Notes: generated by a model from the letters alone, not told the origin. 64,000 bases of DNA from Desulfovibrio sp. DV (GCF_001936595.1 NZ_MLBG01000003.1:55307-119306); one strand, 5' to 3'; positions 45,415 to 54,244 are shown, counted from the first letter of the stretch. Program-made: numbers and translations.

Positions 45415-47256
45415 ATCGCTGCCAAGGTCATCGGCAATGTGATCGGGCTCAAGCCCAGTCAGCTCAAAGCATTGGAACGGCTGGGAACACGGCGGTATCC
45501 CTCCGTTGGCGGCTACACCATCGATCAGGCCCGGGAACTGGCCGCCATCGCCTACGGCATCGGCCGGCAGGTGGGCTTGCTCATCGACCGCAAAGGCCGC
45601 CCGGCCCACATCATCGTCGGCAGCCAGAAGGGCATCCTCATCCCGGAACTCGACCGGGCGCGCTTAAGCGCCGGCCGGTTGCGCGGACTGCGCCTGCTGC
45701 ACGTCCACCTCTCCGGCGAGCCGCTCAACGAAGAAGACCTGACCGACATGCTCTTTTTGCGCCTGGACTCGGTCGCGGCGCTGACCATCGACGGCCTGGC
45801 CGCGCCGGTCGCCCTGCATGTGGCCCACCTGCTGCCGCCGGGAGCCGGGGATGCGCCCTATGACGTGCTGCCGCCGCGCCCCTTTGACCGGGTGGATGAG
45901 GACTTCACCGCCCTGGCCGAGGCGCTGGAAGCCGAGCTTTCCCGCGAGGGCGAGCGCATCGACACGCCGGGCAAATCCGCCTCGGGCCGGGACCGCGCCG
46001 TGCTGGTCAGCGTGGCCAGTTCCCCCAAGGCGACCCAGGAAGCCTCCCTCGATGAGCTGGCCGCTTTGGCCGACACGGCCGGCCTGGACATTGCCGAGCG
46101 GGTGGTGCAGCGGGTGGCGACCGTCAATCCGAAATTTCTCCTGGGCAAGGGCAAGCTGGCCGAAATCGAGATCGCGGCCCTGCGGGCCGGGGCGTCGCTC
46201 CTCGTCTTTGACGGCGAACTGTCCCCGTCCCAGATCAGAAACCTGGCCGAGGTGACGCAGCTGCGGGTCATCGACCGCACCCAGCTTATTCTGGACATCT
46301 TTGCCCAGCACGCCGCCACCCGCTCGGGCAAGCTCCAAGTGGAGATGGCCCAGCTCAAATACCTCCAGCCCAGACTCGTGCGCCAGGATCGGGCCATGTC
46401 CCGGCTCATGGGCGGCATCGGCGGCCGGGGACCGGGCGAGACCAAGCTTGAGGTGGACCGCCGGCGCATCCGCGAACGGATCGGCCGCATCAAGGACGAG
46501 CTGAAGGAATTGCGCAAGCGCCGGGCCGCGGCCAGGGCCGGCCGGGCCAGGGCCGGACTGCCGGTGGTGTCGCTGGTCGGCTATACCAACGCCGGCAAAT
46601 CCACGCTGTTAAATACCCTGACCGGCAGTGCCGTGCTGGCCGAAAACCGGCTTTTCGCCACGCTTGACCCGACCAGCCGCCGGCTGCGTTTCCCCAGCGA
46701 CCAGGAGATCATCCTGACCGACACCGTCGGGTTTATCCGCGAGCTGCCCAAGGAACTCAAGGAAGCCTTCCGGGCCACGCTGGAAGAACTGGAAGCGGCC
46801 GACCTGCTCATTGCCGTGGCCGACGCCTCCCATCCCGAGGTGGAAGCGCAAGCCGCTGCCGTGGCCGACATTTTACAAGAGATGGAGCTGGGGGATGTGC
46901 CGCGCCTGTTTGTGCTCAACAAATGGGACGCCGTGCCCGAGGATCTGCGCGCGCCGCTGCGCAATGTCTTTCCCGAGGCCATAACCCTCTCGGCCAAAAC
47001 CCGCGACGGCCTGGGCGAGCTGACCACGGCCATCCTTGGCCGGGTGCGCAGCGGGCCGGGCGTGCGGGTGACGCGGCACGAAGGCGGTGCCCCGGACGCG
47101 AGCGCCCCGGACGATGCGCTCCGGGACGACTTGGCCGACACGGACCCATCCCTTTATCAGGACGACTTGGCCGGCCCGACCGGGCCGATCAGGACGCCGC
47201 GCCGGACGCAGCTTCAGGGGCCGCCGCCGGAAGGGACGAACCCAGACACCCTTTGA
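45415..47256 (+). CDS. hflX: GTPase HflX
   Basis: Ribosome-associated GTPase of about 610 residues that rescues stalled or hibernating ribosomes in other bacteria. The GTPase domain has the G1 loop GYTNAGKST, DTVGF and NKWD. Before it lies the HflX N-terminal domain (NPKFLLGKGKLAEIEI, GELSPSQIRNLAE, GGIGGRGPGETKLE). The N-terminal extension of about 180 residues (with GYTIDQARELAAIAYGIGRQVGLL) exceeds E. coli HflX. The first standard start is GTG 45439, but family-like coding (AIAAKVIGNVIGLKPSQ) extends upstream to an ATC codon at 45415 with AAAAAGGA in front, so a non-standard AUC start is proposed. It overlaps the convergent hydrolase gene by 68 bp. Confidence 0.93.
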   Translation: MAAKVIGNVIGLKPSQLKALERLGTRRYPSVGGYTIDQARELAAIAYGIGRQVGLLIDRKGRPAHIIVGSQKGILIPELDRARLSAGRLRGLRLLHVHLSGEPLNEEDLTDMLFLRLDSVAALTIDGLAAPVALHVAHLLPPGAGDAPYDVLPPRPFDRVDEDFTALAEALEAELSREGERIDTPGKSASGRDRAVLVSVASSPKATQEASLDELAALADTAGLDIAERVVQRVATVNPKFLLGKGKLAEIEIAALRAGASLLVFDGELSPSQIRNLAEVTQLRVIDRTQLILDIFAQHAATRSGKLQVEMAQLKYLQPRLVRQDRAMSRLMGGIGGRGPGETKLEVDRRRIRERIGRIKDELKELRKRRAAARAGRARAGLPVVSLVGYTNAGKSTLLNTLTGSAVLAENRLFATLDPTSRRLRFPSDQEIILTDTVGFIRELPKELKEAFRATLEELEAADLLIAVADASHPEVEAQAAAVADILQEMELGDVPRLFVLNKWDAVPEDLRAPLRNVFPEAITLSAKTRDGLGELTTAILGRVRSGPGVRVTRHEGGAPDASAPDDALRDDLADTDPSLYQDDLAGPTGPIRTPRRTQLQGPPPEGTNPDTL

Positions 47257-48061
47257 GAAATTCCCGGATGATTTGCCAGTAGCGGGGGCTGTCGAGGATG
47301 TTGTTGTGGGTGGCGGCGGCAATGACCTCGTAGGTCTTGGGGCCGGGCCACAGCCCGGCCAGGGCCTCGGCCCGGGCCGGCGGGATGAGATGGTCGTCGC
47401 CGGCCACCAGGAACAGGGCCGGAGCCGTGATCCGGGCCGCGTCCGGGGCCACGTCAAAGGGATGTTTCATCAAGAGCCGCACCGGGGCAAACCGGTGGGC
47501 AGCCTGCCCCACGGCAGCCAGGGAATCGTAGGGCGTAATCAGGATGATGCCGGCCACCGGCCGATTGGCGGCGACATAGGCGGCCACGCCCGAACCGAGG
47601 CTTCGACCCATGACCACAATGCGCCCGTCCGGGCCGAGCTTTGCCAGCAGCGCGTCATAGACGGCCAGAGCATCGGCCTTGACCGCCGCTTCGGACGGCT
47701 TGCCGTCAGACCCGCCGTAGCCCCGATAATCCACCCCGGCCACGGTATAGGCCCGCAGTTCGTTGGGCGACCACAGGAAAAAGCCGGTCTGCTCCTCGGC
47801 GTTGCCGGAAAAATACAGCACGGCAGGCTGCAGCCGGCCATCGCGTTCCCGCGGCAGATAGTAGCCGCGAAGGGTTGCCCCGTCGGCCGCGGTGACGGCA
47901 AACGGCTCCAGGCGCGGATAATAATGCCTGATCTCCTCCACCCGGGCCGGATTGGCCACCCGTCCGGGGAAGACCATGCCGTCCTGGCCGACATAGAGCA
48001 GCGTCAGATAGCCGCAGTAGGCCAGCATCGCGGCGATACAGGCAATGGCAACGTATTTCAT
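47189..48061 (-). CDS. Membrane-anchored alpha/beta hydrolase
   Basis: A 290-residue protein with an N-terminal membrane segment (MKYVAIACIAAMLAYCGYLTLLYVG) and an alpha/beta-hydrolase domain outside or facing the periplasm. The oxyanion region is LYFSGNAEEQTG, the nucleophile elbow is GRSLGSG with the catalytic Ser, and acid and histidine are offered by VAGDDHLIPP and ATHNNIL. It resembles the YfhR/Bem46-like peptidase or esterase group; the substrate is unknown. Its 3' end overlaps hflX by 68 bp on the opposite strand. Confidence 0.85.
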   Translation of the reverse strand: MKYVAIACIAAMLAYCGYLTLLYVGQDGMVFPGRVANPARVEEIRHYYPRLEPFAVTAADGATLRGYYLPRERDGRLQPAVLYFSGNAEEQTGFFLWSPNELRAYTVAGVDYRGYGGSDGKPSEAAVKADALAVYDALLAKLGPDGRIVVMGRSLGSGVAAYVAANRPVAGIILITPYDSLAAVGQAAHRFAPVRLLMKHPFDVAPDAARITAPALFLVAGDDHLIPPARAEALAGLWPGPKTYEVIAAATHNNILDSPRYWQIIREFLKGCLGSSLPAAAPEAASGAAS

Positions 48062-48098
48062 GGCGCTCCCGGATAAAGGGCATCTTGAATTCTAAGAG

Positions 48099-48141
48099 TG
48101 CCTCCGGCGGCCAAAGGGGTGACCCCTTTGGAATCCCTCCT
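48099..48141 (-). repeat. Dispersed palindromic element, copy 5 (inverted)
   Basis: A 43-bp unit: TGCCTCCGGCGGCC, then a perfect 10-bp palindrome around one base (48111-48131, arms CCAAAGGGGT/ACCCCTTTGG), then AATCCCTCCT. It is identical, in reverse orientation, to the copy at 62339-62381. It pairs outward with the next copy. Confidence 0.85.
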
Positions 48142-48188
48142 GGAAGGCAAGGGTTTACTGCGCCCTGCCATATCCCCTTAAAAACTTC

Positions 48189-48237
48189 CCCCTTTGCAGG
48201 GGTCCGGGGGGATCATCCCCCCGGCCGCCGGAGGCAT
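48189..48237 (+). repeat. Dispersed palindromic element, copy 6
   Basis: The CCCC-TTTGCA-GGGG hairpin, a perfect CCGGGGGGAT/ATCCCCCCGG core (48204-48224) and the edge GGCCGCCGGAGGCAT. Copy 1 at 27804 is near-identical. It lies about 40 nt beyond the amino-acid permease stop, followed by a CTTCGCC-type simple repeat. Confidence 0.85.
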
Positions 48238-48276
48238 CTTCGCCTTCGCCCTCGCCTTCACCTTCGCCTTCGTCTT

Positions 48277-48972
48277 CTACCGGCCCCGGGCCTGGTAACG
48301 GTTGATGCGGCGTTCCAGGTAGCGGGAGAATTCCGTCAGGCAGTAGCAGATGACGAAATAGAGCAGGGCGATGGTGATGAAAATTTCCGTTGGCGCGGTC
48401 AGGGTGCGGTTGTTGACCTGGGTTGCGGCCTTGGTCAGTTCGTTGACCCCGATGATAAAGGCCAGCGAGGTGTCTTTGGTCAAGGAAACGAACTGGTTGA
48501 CGAAAGACGGGATCATGTTGAACAGCGCCTGGGGCAAAATGATGAAGACCATGGCCTGGACATGCGACAGGCCCGAGCCTCGGGCCGCCTCCATCTGGCC
48601 CTTGGGCAGGGCCTCGACCCCGGCCCGGACGATCTCGGCGATGTAGGCGCTGGTGAAGACGATGAGTGCAATCAGGGCGCTTTCGGCCTCGGGCAGGCTG
48701 TGGCCGAAAACCACCGGAGCCAGGAAATAGAACCAGAACACCACCATAAGAAGCGGCGTGCCTCGGATGATCTCGATAAAGGCCATGGCCGGCCAGCGCA
48801 GCCGGCGTTTTTTGGAGATGCGCATGAGGCCGCAACCCAGGCCCAGCCAGAACGCGCCGAAGATGCCGGCGACGGCCAGGATGACGGTCATGGCCAGACC
48901 GCCGAGCGGTCCTTGCGGATAGGCCCCGATAAGCAGGTAGTCGAAATTTTTGTAAACGGTGTCCCAATGCAT
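48277..48972 (-). CDS. Polar amino-acid ABC transporter permease
   Basis: Inner-membrane permease of 231 residues, His/Glu/Gln-type. Five hydrophobic segments are visible. The EAA-type cytoplasmic loop is EALPKGQMEAARGSGLSHVQAMVFIILPQA, and the N-terminal part has IRGTPLLMVVFWFYFLAP, typical of amino-acid permeases. It is the fourth gene of the operon ATPase, binding protein, permease, permease, and lies 10 nt after the second permease. GGAGG is present upstream of its ATG. Confidence 0.93.
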   Translation of the reverse strand: MHWDTVYKNFDYLLIGAYPQGPLGGLAMTVILAVAGIFGAFWLGLGCGLMRISKKRRLRWPAMAFIEIIRGTPLLMVVFWFYFLAPVVFGHSLPEAESALIALIVFTSAYIAEIVRAGVEALPKGQMEAARGSGLSHVQAMVFIILPQALFNMIPSFVNQFVSLTKDTSLAFIIGVNELTKAATQVNNRTLTAPTEIFITIALLYFVICYCLTEFSRYLERRINRYQARGR

Positions 48973-48982
48973 CGTCAGCCTC

Positions 48983-49684
48983 CTACCGTGAACGGACGTG
49001 CAGCACGTACCGATTGTAGAGGTTGACGGAGAACGACACGATCAACGAAATGGTCAGGTACATAAGGGTCGAGACGGTAAAGGCCTCAAAGCCGTGAAAG
49101 GTGTGGGCCTCGATCTGCCGGGCCATGTAGGTCAGATCCATAACGCCGATGGTCATGACCAGGGACGAGTTTTTGATCAGGTTCAGGAACTGGGAAATAA
49201 GCGGCGGTATGATGACCCGGAAGGCTTGGGGCAAAATGACGTAGGCCATGGCCTGGAGAAAAGACAGGCCGCAGGCCCGGGAGGCTTCGAGCTGGTTTTT
49301 GGGGATGGAAAAAATGCCGGACCGGATTTCCTCGGCGATAAAGGCGGCGGTGTAGACGGTCAGGGCAATGACGCCGCAGGCGAACTCGAAGTCGCGGGCG
49401 TAGAGCCACTCGTTGACGGCGTCGGGAAGCACACTGTACGAGCCGAAATACCAGAAGAAAATCTGTACCAGAAGCGGCGTGTTGCGGAAAAATTCCGTAA
49501 AGGAGGCTGCCAGCCAGACCAGCGGGCGCACCTTGGACAGCCGCAAAACGGCCACCATGGTGCCAAGCCCGAGGGAGAGCACGATGGATATGCCGGAGAT
49601 GTGCAGGGTGGTGCCCAGGCCCGAAAGGAGCCACTGGCCGTATTCCCCGCTGACCACCTGCCCGAAATCGAATTGATACGCCAA
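48983..49684 (-). CDS. Polar amino-acid ABC transporter permease
   Basis: Second inner-membrane permease, 233 residues, homologous to its neighbour. It has FTEFFRNTPLLVQIFFWYFG near the N-terminus and the EAA-type loop SIPKNQLEASRACGLSFLQAMAYVILPQA. The two permeases are expected to form a heterodimer with two ATPase copies. It uses a TTG start with GGGGA upstream. It follows the binding-protein gene by about 98 nt, a longer gap than its 10-nt link to the last gene. Confidence 0.93.
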   Translation of the reverse strand: MAYQFDFGQVVSGEYGQWLLSGLGTTLHISGISIVLSLGLGTMVAVLRLSKVRPLVWLAASFTEFFRNTPLLVQIFFWYFGSYSVLPDAVNEWLYARDFEFACGVIALTVYTAAFIAEEIRSGIFSIPKNQLEASRACGLSFLQAMAYVILPQAFRVIIPPLISQFLNLIKNSSLVMTIGVMDLTYMARQIEAHTFHGFEAFTVSTLMYLTISLIVSFSVNLYNRYVLHVRSR

Positions 49685-49782
49685 GAGTCATCCCCAAAGG
49701 GTGGCCGGAGCAAGCCCCGGCGCAAGGGCGGCCGGAGGGATTTCCCCCCGGCCGCGTGGCAAACGTCGTTTCCCCGCCTCGG

Positions 49783-50601
49783 CTACGGCCAAAGCTCCAT
49801 CTTCCAGGTCAGGGGGATATAATCCTTGGTGTCCTTGCCGAACCACTTCTCGTAGATCTTCTGGTATTCGCCCTTTTCCCACATGTCCATGAGGGCCAGG
49901 TTGACGAAGTCGCGCAGATCGGAATCGTTCTCCGGCAGGCCCAGGCCGTAGGGCTCGGGCGAAATGTATTCGCCGACGATGTCCCAGGCTTCGGGCTTGT
50001 CGTCGCTGTTCTTGATGCCGACCAGGATGGACTCGTCCGTGGTCATGGCCTGGACCTTGCCCTGCTTGAGGGCCAGGAAGGCCTCGGGGTAGGTCTCAAA
50101 GGAGATGACGGTGCAGTCGGGCTGGGCCTTTTTCACGTTCTGCTCGGAGGTGGAACCCTTGACGGAACCGACCTTTTTGCCGGCCAGATCGGCCACGGAC
50201 TTGATGCCGCCGTCTTTTTTGACAAGCAGTTTCTGCCCGGTCATGAAATAGGTGATGGAGAAGTCGACCTGATCCTCACGCTCTTTTTTGTGGGTCATGG
50301 TGGCGGCCACGATGTCCACGGCGCCCTGGGTGAGCATGGGGATGCGGGTGGAGGAGGTCACGGGCTTGAGTTCCAGCTTCACGCCCAGGCGCTGGGCCAG
50401 GGCGGCCATGAGGTCGATTTCAAAGCCCACGATCTGGTTGGACTTCTCATCCACGAAACCGAAGGGACGCTGGGAGTCCTTGACGCCGGCGACAAGCGTG
50501 CCGCGCGATTTGATGTCGTCGAGCTTGCCGGCCAGGGCGGGCATGGCCGCAACGAGGGTCAGCAGGCAGGCAAGGACGGTAATCCGGGCTGCAATGCGCA
50601 T
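49783..50601 (-). CDS. Polar amino-acid ABC transporter substrate-binding protein
   Basis: Periplasmic solute-binding protein of 272 residues. The signal peptide is MRIAARITVLACLLTLVAAMPALA, cleaved before GKLDDIKSRG. The SBP_bac_3 fold shows TLVAGVKDSQRPFGFVDE, VGFEIDLMAALAQRLGV and MLTQGAVDIVAATMT. The ending MWEKGEYQKIYEKWFG resembles glutamate/aspartate-binding GltI, so an acidic amino acid is the best guess for ligand. AGGAGG precedes ATG 50601. It lies 54 nt after the ATPase gene in the same operon. Confidence 0.93.
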   Translation of the reverse strand: MRIAARITVLACLLTLVAAMPALAGKLDDIKSRGTLVAGVKDSQRPFGFVDEKSNQIVGFEIDLMAALAQRLGVKLELKPVTSSTRIPMLTQGAVDIVAATMTHKKEREDQVDFSITYFMTGQKLLVKKDGGIKSVADLAGKKVGSVKGSTSEQNVKKAQPDCTVISFETYPEAFLALKQGKVQAMTTDESILVGIKNSDDKPEAWDIVGEYISPEPYGLGLPENDSDLRDFVNLALMDMWEKGEYQKIYEKWFGKDTKDYIPLTWKMELWP

Positions 50602-50655
50602 GGGAGCCTCCTTTAGGCGTTTTGAGGGTTCGCGGGCCAACGCCCGCTTCTGGCG

Positions 50656-51390
50656 CTAGAGAATTTCCTTGAGGAAAAGCCGGGTGCGGTCGTGCCGGGG
50701 ATTGCGGAAGAATTCCAGCGGCGCGGCACTTTCGACTATCTCGCCAAAGTCCATGAAGACCACCCGGTCGGCCACTTCCCGGGCAAAGCCCATTTCGTGG
50801 GTGACGCACAGCATGGTCATGCCGTCGCGGGCCAGATCCTTCATGACATTTAAGACTTCGTTGATCATTTCCGGGTCCAGCGCCGAGGTCGGCTCGTCAA
50901 AGAGCATGACCTTGGGCTGCATGGCCAGGGCTCGGGCGATGGCCACACGCTGCTGCTGGCCGCCGGAGAGTTCGGCCGGAAATTTCTTGGCCTGTTCGTG
51001 GATGCCGACGCGCTCGAGGAGAGCCAGCCCCAGTTCGTCGGCTTCCTTGCGCGGCATCTTCTTGACCTTGACCGGAGCCAGGGTGATGTTTTTGAGCACC
51101 GACAGGTGGGGATAGAGATTGAACTGCTGAAACACGATGCCGATGTCGCAGCGCAGCCGGTTGACGTCCACGTCGTCGCCGTGGATATCGTGGCCGTCAA
51201 AGAGGATATGCCCCTTTTGGTATTCTTCCAGGCGGTTGACGCAGCGGATCAGGGTGGATTTGCCCGACCCTGACGGGCCGCAAATGACAAGCACTTCGCC
51301 CTGGTCCACGGAATCCGTGATGCCCTTGAGCACGTGGAAATCGCCGTACCACTTCTGGACGTTGTGAAATTCAATCATGGGCATGGGCAT
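50656..51390 (-). CDS. Polar amino-acid ABC transporter ATP-binding protein
   Basis: Cytoplasmic ATPase of 244 residues (GlnQ/GltL-like). Walker A is GPSGSGKST, the Q-loop is in [13 protein letters not shown], the signature is [15 protein letters not shown], Walker B is [14 protein letters not shown] and the switch histidine is in VTHEM. It powers the two permeases. The start at 51390 has AAAGGA five bases upstream; two further in-frame ATGs follow within 12 nt. It is the first gene of the operon, so the promoter should be upstream of 51390. Confidence 0.95.
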   Translation of the reverse strand: MPMPMIEFHNVQKWYGDFHVLKGITDSVDQGEVLVICGPSGSGKSTLIRCVNRLEEYQKGHILFDGHDIHGDDVDVNRLRCDIGIVFQQFNLYPHLSVLKNITLAPVKVKKMPRKEADELGLALLERVGIHEQAKKFPAELSGGQQQRVAIARALAMQPKVMLFDEPTSALDPEMINEVLNVMKDLARDGMTMLCVTHEMGFAREVADRVVFMDFGEIVESAAPLEFFRNPRHDRTRLFLKEIL

Positions 51391-51617
51391 ACCGGTCCTT
51401 TAGGCAAAAGCGAATTCGATCGCCTTGCGGCGGCCGCAGGCGGCAAAACGGCAAGGCGCTTCTGAATGCCCAAAAGTGCGCGAAACAACCCGTTTTGTCA
51501 ATCCGTGGCCGGGCGTTGCGGGACCCTGCCGGAGACCACAAAAAAGGCCGGGGTTTCCCCCGGCCTCGGTGCGGCGACGTCCGGCAGGCCGCAAACCGCC
51601 GCAACCCTGATAAAGCT
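51391..51617. promoter_or_regulatory. Spacer upstream of the ABC operon
   Basis: About 225 bases containing the operon promoter region and, at its right side, the terminator of the small Lys-rich protein. No palindromic operator was found. Confidence 0.35.
51540..51566 (-). terminator. Rho-independent terminator of the small Lys-rich protein gene
   Basis: On the minus strand AGGCCGGGG-N4-CCCCGGCCT (51566-51545) is followed by six T (complement of 51540-51545). It lies about 50 nt beyond the stop at 51618. Confidence 0.8.
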
Positions 51618-51782
51618 CTAGTTGGTGGTGGCGGGCTTGGCCTTTTTCTTGGCCTTGAGCACCTCGGAGTAGCTGCTGGTGTCGCCCTTGGTGGTCTTTT
51701 TGGTCTTTTTCTTGGTGCCGGCGAAAGCCATGGAGGTGGCGAGCAGGCAGGACACGACGGTGAAAATGATGACCTTCTTCAT
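51618..51782 (-). CDS. Small secreted lysine-rich protein, function unknown
   Basis: A 54-residue protein with a signal peptide (MKKVIIFTVVSCLLATSMAFA) and a very basic 33-residue mature part (GTKKKTKKTTKGDTSSYSEV, then LKAKKKAKPATTN). The lysines and lack of cysteine suggest a peptide that binds anionic surfaces such as lipopolysaccharide, nucleic acid or acidic polymers; this is inference. GGAGA lies upstream of the ATG, and an intrinsic terminator follows, so it is a real transcription unit. It is divergent from the response-regulator gene with a 376-nt gap. I recognise no family. Confidence 0.68.
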   Translation of the reverse strand: MKKVIIFTVVSCLLATSMAFAGTKKKTKKTTKGDTSSYSEVLKAKKKAKPATTN

Positions 51783-51958
51783 GATATAGTCTCCTTCAAC
51801 GGTAAACGTTTTGACTGAAAGCTCCCCCAACCGGCCACAGGGGGTTCCCGGCAGCGGGAACCATCCTCATGCATCGACCGGGGTACCGGGTCGACGCTTC
51901 GACAGGCATCGGTCTAGGCCCCCCTCCCTTGCCGGCCGCTTACGGTCCCATTACAGCC

Positions 51959-51987
51959 TTGACATGTATTTTCATGAATATTTCAAT
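51959..51987 (+). promoter_or_regulatory. Candidate sigma-70 promoter of the two-component operon
   Basis: TTGACA (51959-51964) is a perfect -35. TTCAAT (51982-51987) at 17-bp spacing matches four of six -10 bases. The region is much more AT-rich than its surroundings and repeats TTACA-like motifs (for example near 51951, 51991 and 52013) that a response regulator might bind. Confidence 0.5.
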
Positions 51988-52158
51988 ACGTTACATTACT
52001 CTTACCAGCCAATTACAGAAATGAAAAAAGGCTGAAAACCATGGCCTAACCCTCCGCTGGTCATTATGTGCCCGGCTATGTATAACGATAGCCAGCACAC
52101 ACGGCAGCCGGCGCCCGACAGCCCGGCCGCCCACTCAAGCCCAAAGGACGACCGCCCC

Positions 52159-52830
52159 ATGCGCATCCTCCTCGTCGAGGACGATGAAAAAATTGCCTCC
52201 TTCATTCTGGGGGGCCTGCGGCAAAGCGGCTTTGCCGCCGACCATGCCGCCAACGGTCCGGACGGCCTGCATCTGGCCGCCACGGAACCCTATTCCGTGG
52301 CCATCATCGACGTGATGCTGCCGGGAATGGACGGGCTCAAGGTGATCGAGGAACTGCGCCGGCGCAAGGTCATGACCCCGATCATCATCCTGTCGGCCAA
52401 ACGGTCGGTGGAGGACCGGGTGCGGGGCCTGGAGACCGGCGGCGACGACTACCTGTCCAAGCCTTTCTCCTTTGCCGAACTGCTGGCCCGTGTCCAGGCG
52501 CTCATCCGCCGGGCCACCAGCGCCGCCGAACCCACCCGCCTGACCGTCGGCGAACTGTCCATGAATCTGCTGACCCGGGACGTGACCCGGGGCGAAACCT
52601 CGGTGCAGCTCCAGCCCCGCGAATTCGCCCTGCTCGAATACTTCATGCGAAACCCGGGCAAGGTGCTCTCCAAAACCATGATCATGGAGCATGTCTGGGA
52701 CTACCACTTCGATCCCCAGACCAATCTGGTCGACGTGCTGGTATGCCGGCTGCGCAACAAGATCGACCGGGACTACGAGAAAAAGATGCTCCATACCCTG
52801 CGCGGAGTCGGGTATGTTCTCAAGGAGTAG
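52159..52830 (+). CDS. OmpR-family response regulator
   Basis: A 223-residue DNA-binding regulator. The receiver domain (1-115) has the acidic pocket VEDDEK, phospho-acceptor Asp in IIDVMLPGMDG, and the switch Lys in YLSKPFSF. The winged-helix domain (about 125-223) has PREFALLEYFMRNPGKVLSK and LVDVLVCRLRNKID. It resembles CusR/CopR-type metal regulators, but metal specificity is not shown by sequence. Start 52159 follows a weak GGACG; the extended frame adds an unstructured leader. It overlaps the kinase gene by 17 nt, so the two are coupled. Confidence 0.94.
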   Translation: MRILLVEDDEKIASFILGGLRQSGFAADHAANGPDGLHLAATEPYSVAIIDVMLPGMDGLKVIEELRRRKVMTPIIILSAKRSVEDRVRGLETGGDDYLSKPFSFAELLARVQALIRRATSAAEPTRLTVGELSMNLLTRDVTRGETSVQLQPREFALLEYFMRNPGKVLSKTMIMEHVWDYHFDPQTNLVDVLVCRLRNKIDRDYEKKMLHTLRGVGYVLKE

Positions 52831-54244
52831 GCGGCCGCTGTTCCGGTCCACCACCCTTCGTCTCACCGGCCTGTATTCCCTCATTTTCATCGCCAGTTCG
52901 GTCACGCTTTTCCTGCTGGCCTATTCCCTGCTTTCCCGGGCCGTGCGCGAAGGCGACCGGGTGGCCATGACCCAGAAGCTGCGGGAATATGTTTCGGTGA
53001 GCCAGAAAAAGGGCCTTTCCGGCCTGCTCGATTTTTTGCACCTGGAGCGGGAAAACATCGACACCGAGCAGTATCTGCTGCGCGTGGACGCCCCGGACGG
53101 CACACCCCTGATCGACCTCGCCCCGGACGAGACCCCGCATCTGCCAGGCACCCTGCCCATTGCCCCGGGACAGTCCGTCCAATGGTTTTTCTTGCCCGAC
53201 CCGGCCGAAGAGGGGAGCCTGAACGAGGTGGCCTGCCGCACCCTGCCCGGCGGCGGGGCGGTCTATCTCGGCAAGGATGCCAGTGAACGCGAGGAACTCC
53301 TCGCCCGCTTCCGGGTCATCTTTGCCGGCATCATGGTCCCGGTGGCTCTGATCGGCCTGGCCGCCGGCTTTGTCCTGGCCAGGCGGGTGCTCACCCCGAT
53401 AAAGGACCTGATCGACACCGTCCGGGCCATCGACACCGGCCGCATGGACGCCCGGGTGCCGGAAGTGGGGGTGGATGACGAATTGAGCGAACTGGCAAGG
53501 CTTTTTAACGCCATGCTGGACAAGATCCGCACGCTTATCACCGGGATGCGCGAGGCGCTCGACAACGTGGCCCACGACCTGCGCACTCCGGCCACCCGCA
53601 CCCTGGCCGCCGTGGAAGTGGCGGCGGCCACCAAAAACGATCCCGAGGAACTGCGCGAAGCCCTGCTCGACTGCGCCGAGGAAACCCGGCGCATGGTGTC
53701 CATGCTCGGCATCCTGATGGACATCTCCGAGGCCGAGACCGGGGCCATGCGCCTGCACCTGGGGCCTGTGGACATGGCCGTCCTGGTGGCCGACGCCGTG
53801 GAACTCTACGAATACGCCGCCGAGGCCAAGCAGGTGTCCCTGCTCGGCCAGGCCAACGGCCCTTTGCCGGTGGTGGCCGACGCCGACCGGATGCGGCAAG
53901 TGCTGGCCAACCTGCTGGACAACGCCGTCAAGTACACGCCCCAGGGCGGTCAGGTGACCATCGCCGCCACCCAGGTGCCCGGCGGGGTGGCGGTCCGGGT
54001 GGCCGACACCGGCGAAGGGATGCTCGCCGACGAGATTCCCCGCATCTTCGACCGCCTCTACCGGGCCGACAAAAGCCGCTCCAAACGCGGCCTGGGCCTG
54101 GGCCTGTCGCTGGTGCGGGCCGTGCTCTTCGCCCACGGCGTGACCATCGAGGTGCAAAGCACCCTGGGCCGGGGCAGCGCCTTCACCTTCACCCTGCCTG
54201 CGCCGGCCCCGTCCGGCCAGCCGGGCCCGGACGGCCGGGCCTGA
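52814..54244 (+). CDS. Sensor histidine kinase partner of the OmpR-type regulator
   Basis: A 476-residue inner-membrane kinase. Two helices (about 18-40 and 165-190) bracket a periplasmic sensor of about 120 residues. HAMP (about 190-245), HisKA with NVAHDLRTPATR (His in the AHDLRTP box) and HATPase with NLLDNAVKYTP, ADTGEGM and GLGLGLSLVRA follow. The HDLRTP form is typical of CusS/CopS-like kinases. ATG 52814 lies within the regulator gene, 17 nt before its stop. No metal-transport gene adjoins, so the signal is unknown. Confidence 0.94.
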   Translation: MFSRSRRPLFRSTTLRLTGLYSLIFIASSVTLFLLAYSLLSRAVREGDRVAMTQKLREYVSVSQKKGLSGLLDFLHLERENIDTEQYLLRVDAPDGTPLIDLAPDETPHLPGTLPIAPGQSVQWFFLPDPAEEGSLNEVACRTLPGGGAVYLGKDASEREELLARFRVIFAGIMVPVALIGLAAGFVLARRVLTPIKDLIDTVRAIDTGRMDARVPEVGVDDELSELARLFNAMLDKIRTLITGMREALDNVAHDLRTPATRTLAAVEVAAATKNDPEELREALLDCAEETRRMVSMLGILMDISEAETGAMRLHLGPVDMAVLVADAVELYEYAAEAKQVSLLGQANGPLPVVADADRMRQVLANLLDNAVKYTPQGGQVTIAATQVPGGVAVRVADTGEGMLADEIPRIFDRLYRADKSRSKRGLGLGLSLVRAVLFAHGVTIEVQSTLGRGSAFTFTLPAPAPSGQPGPDGRA

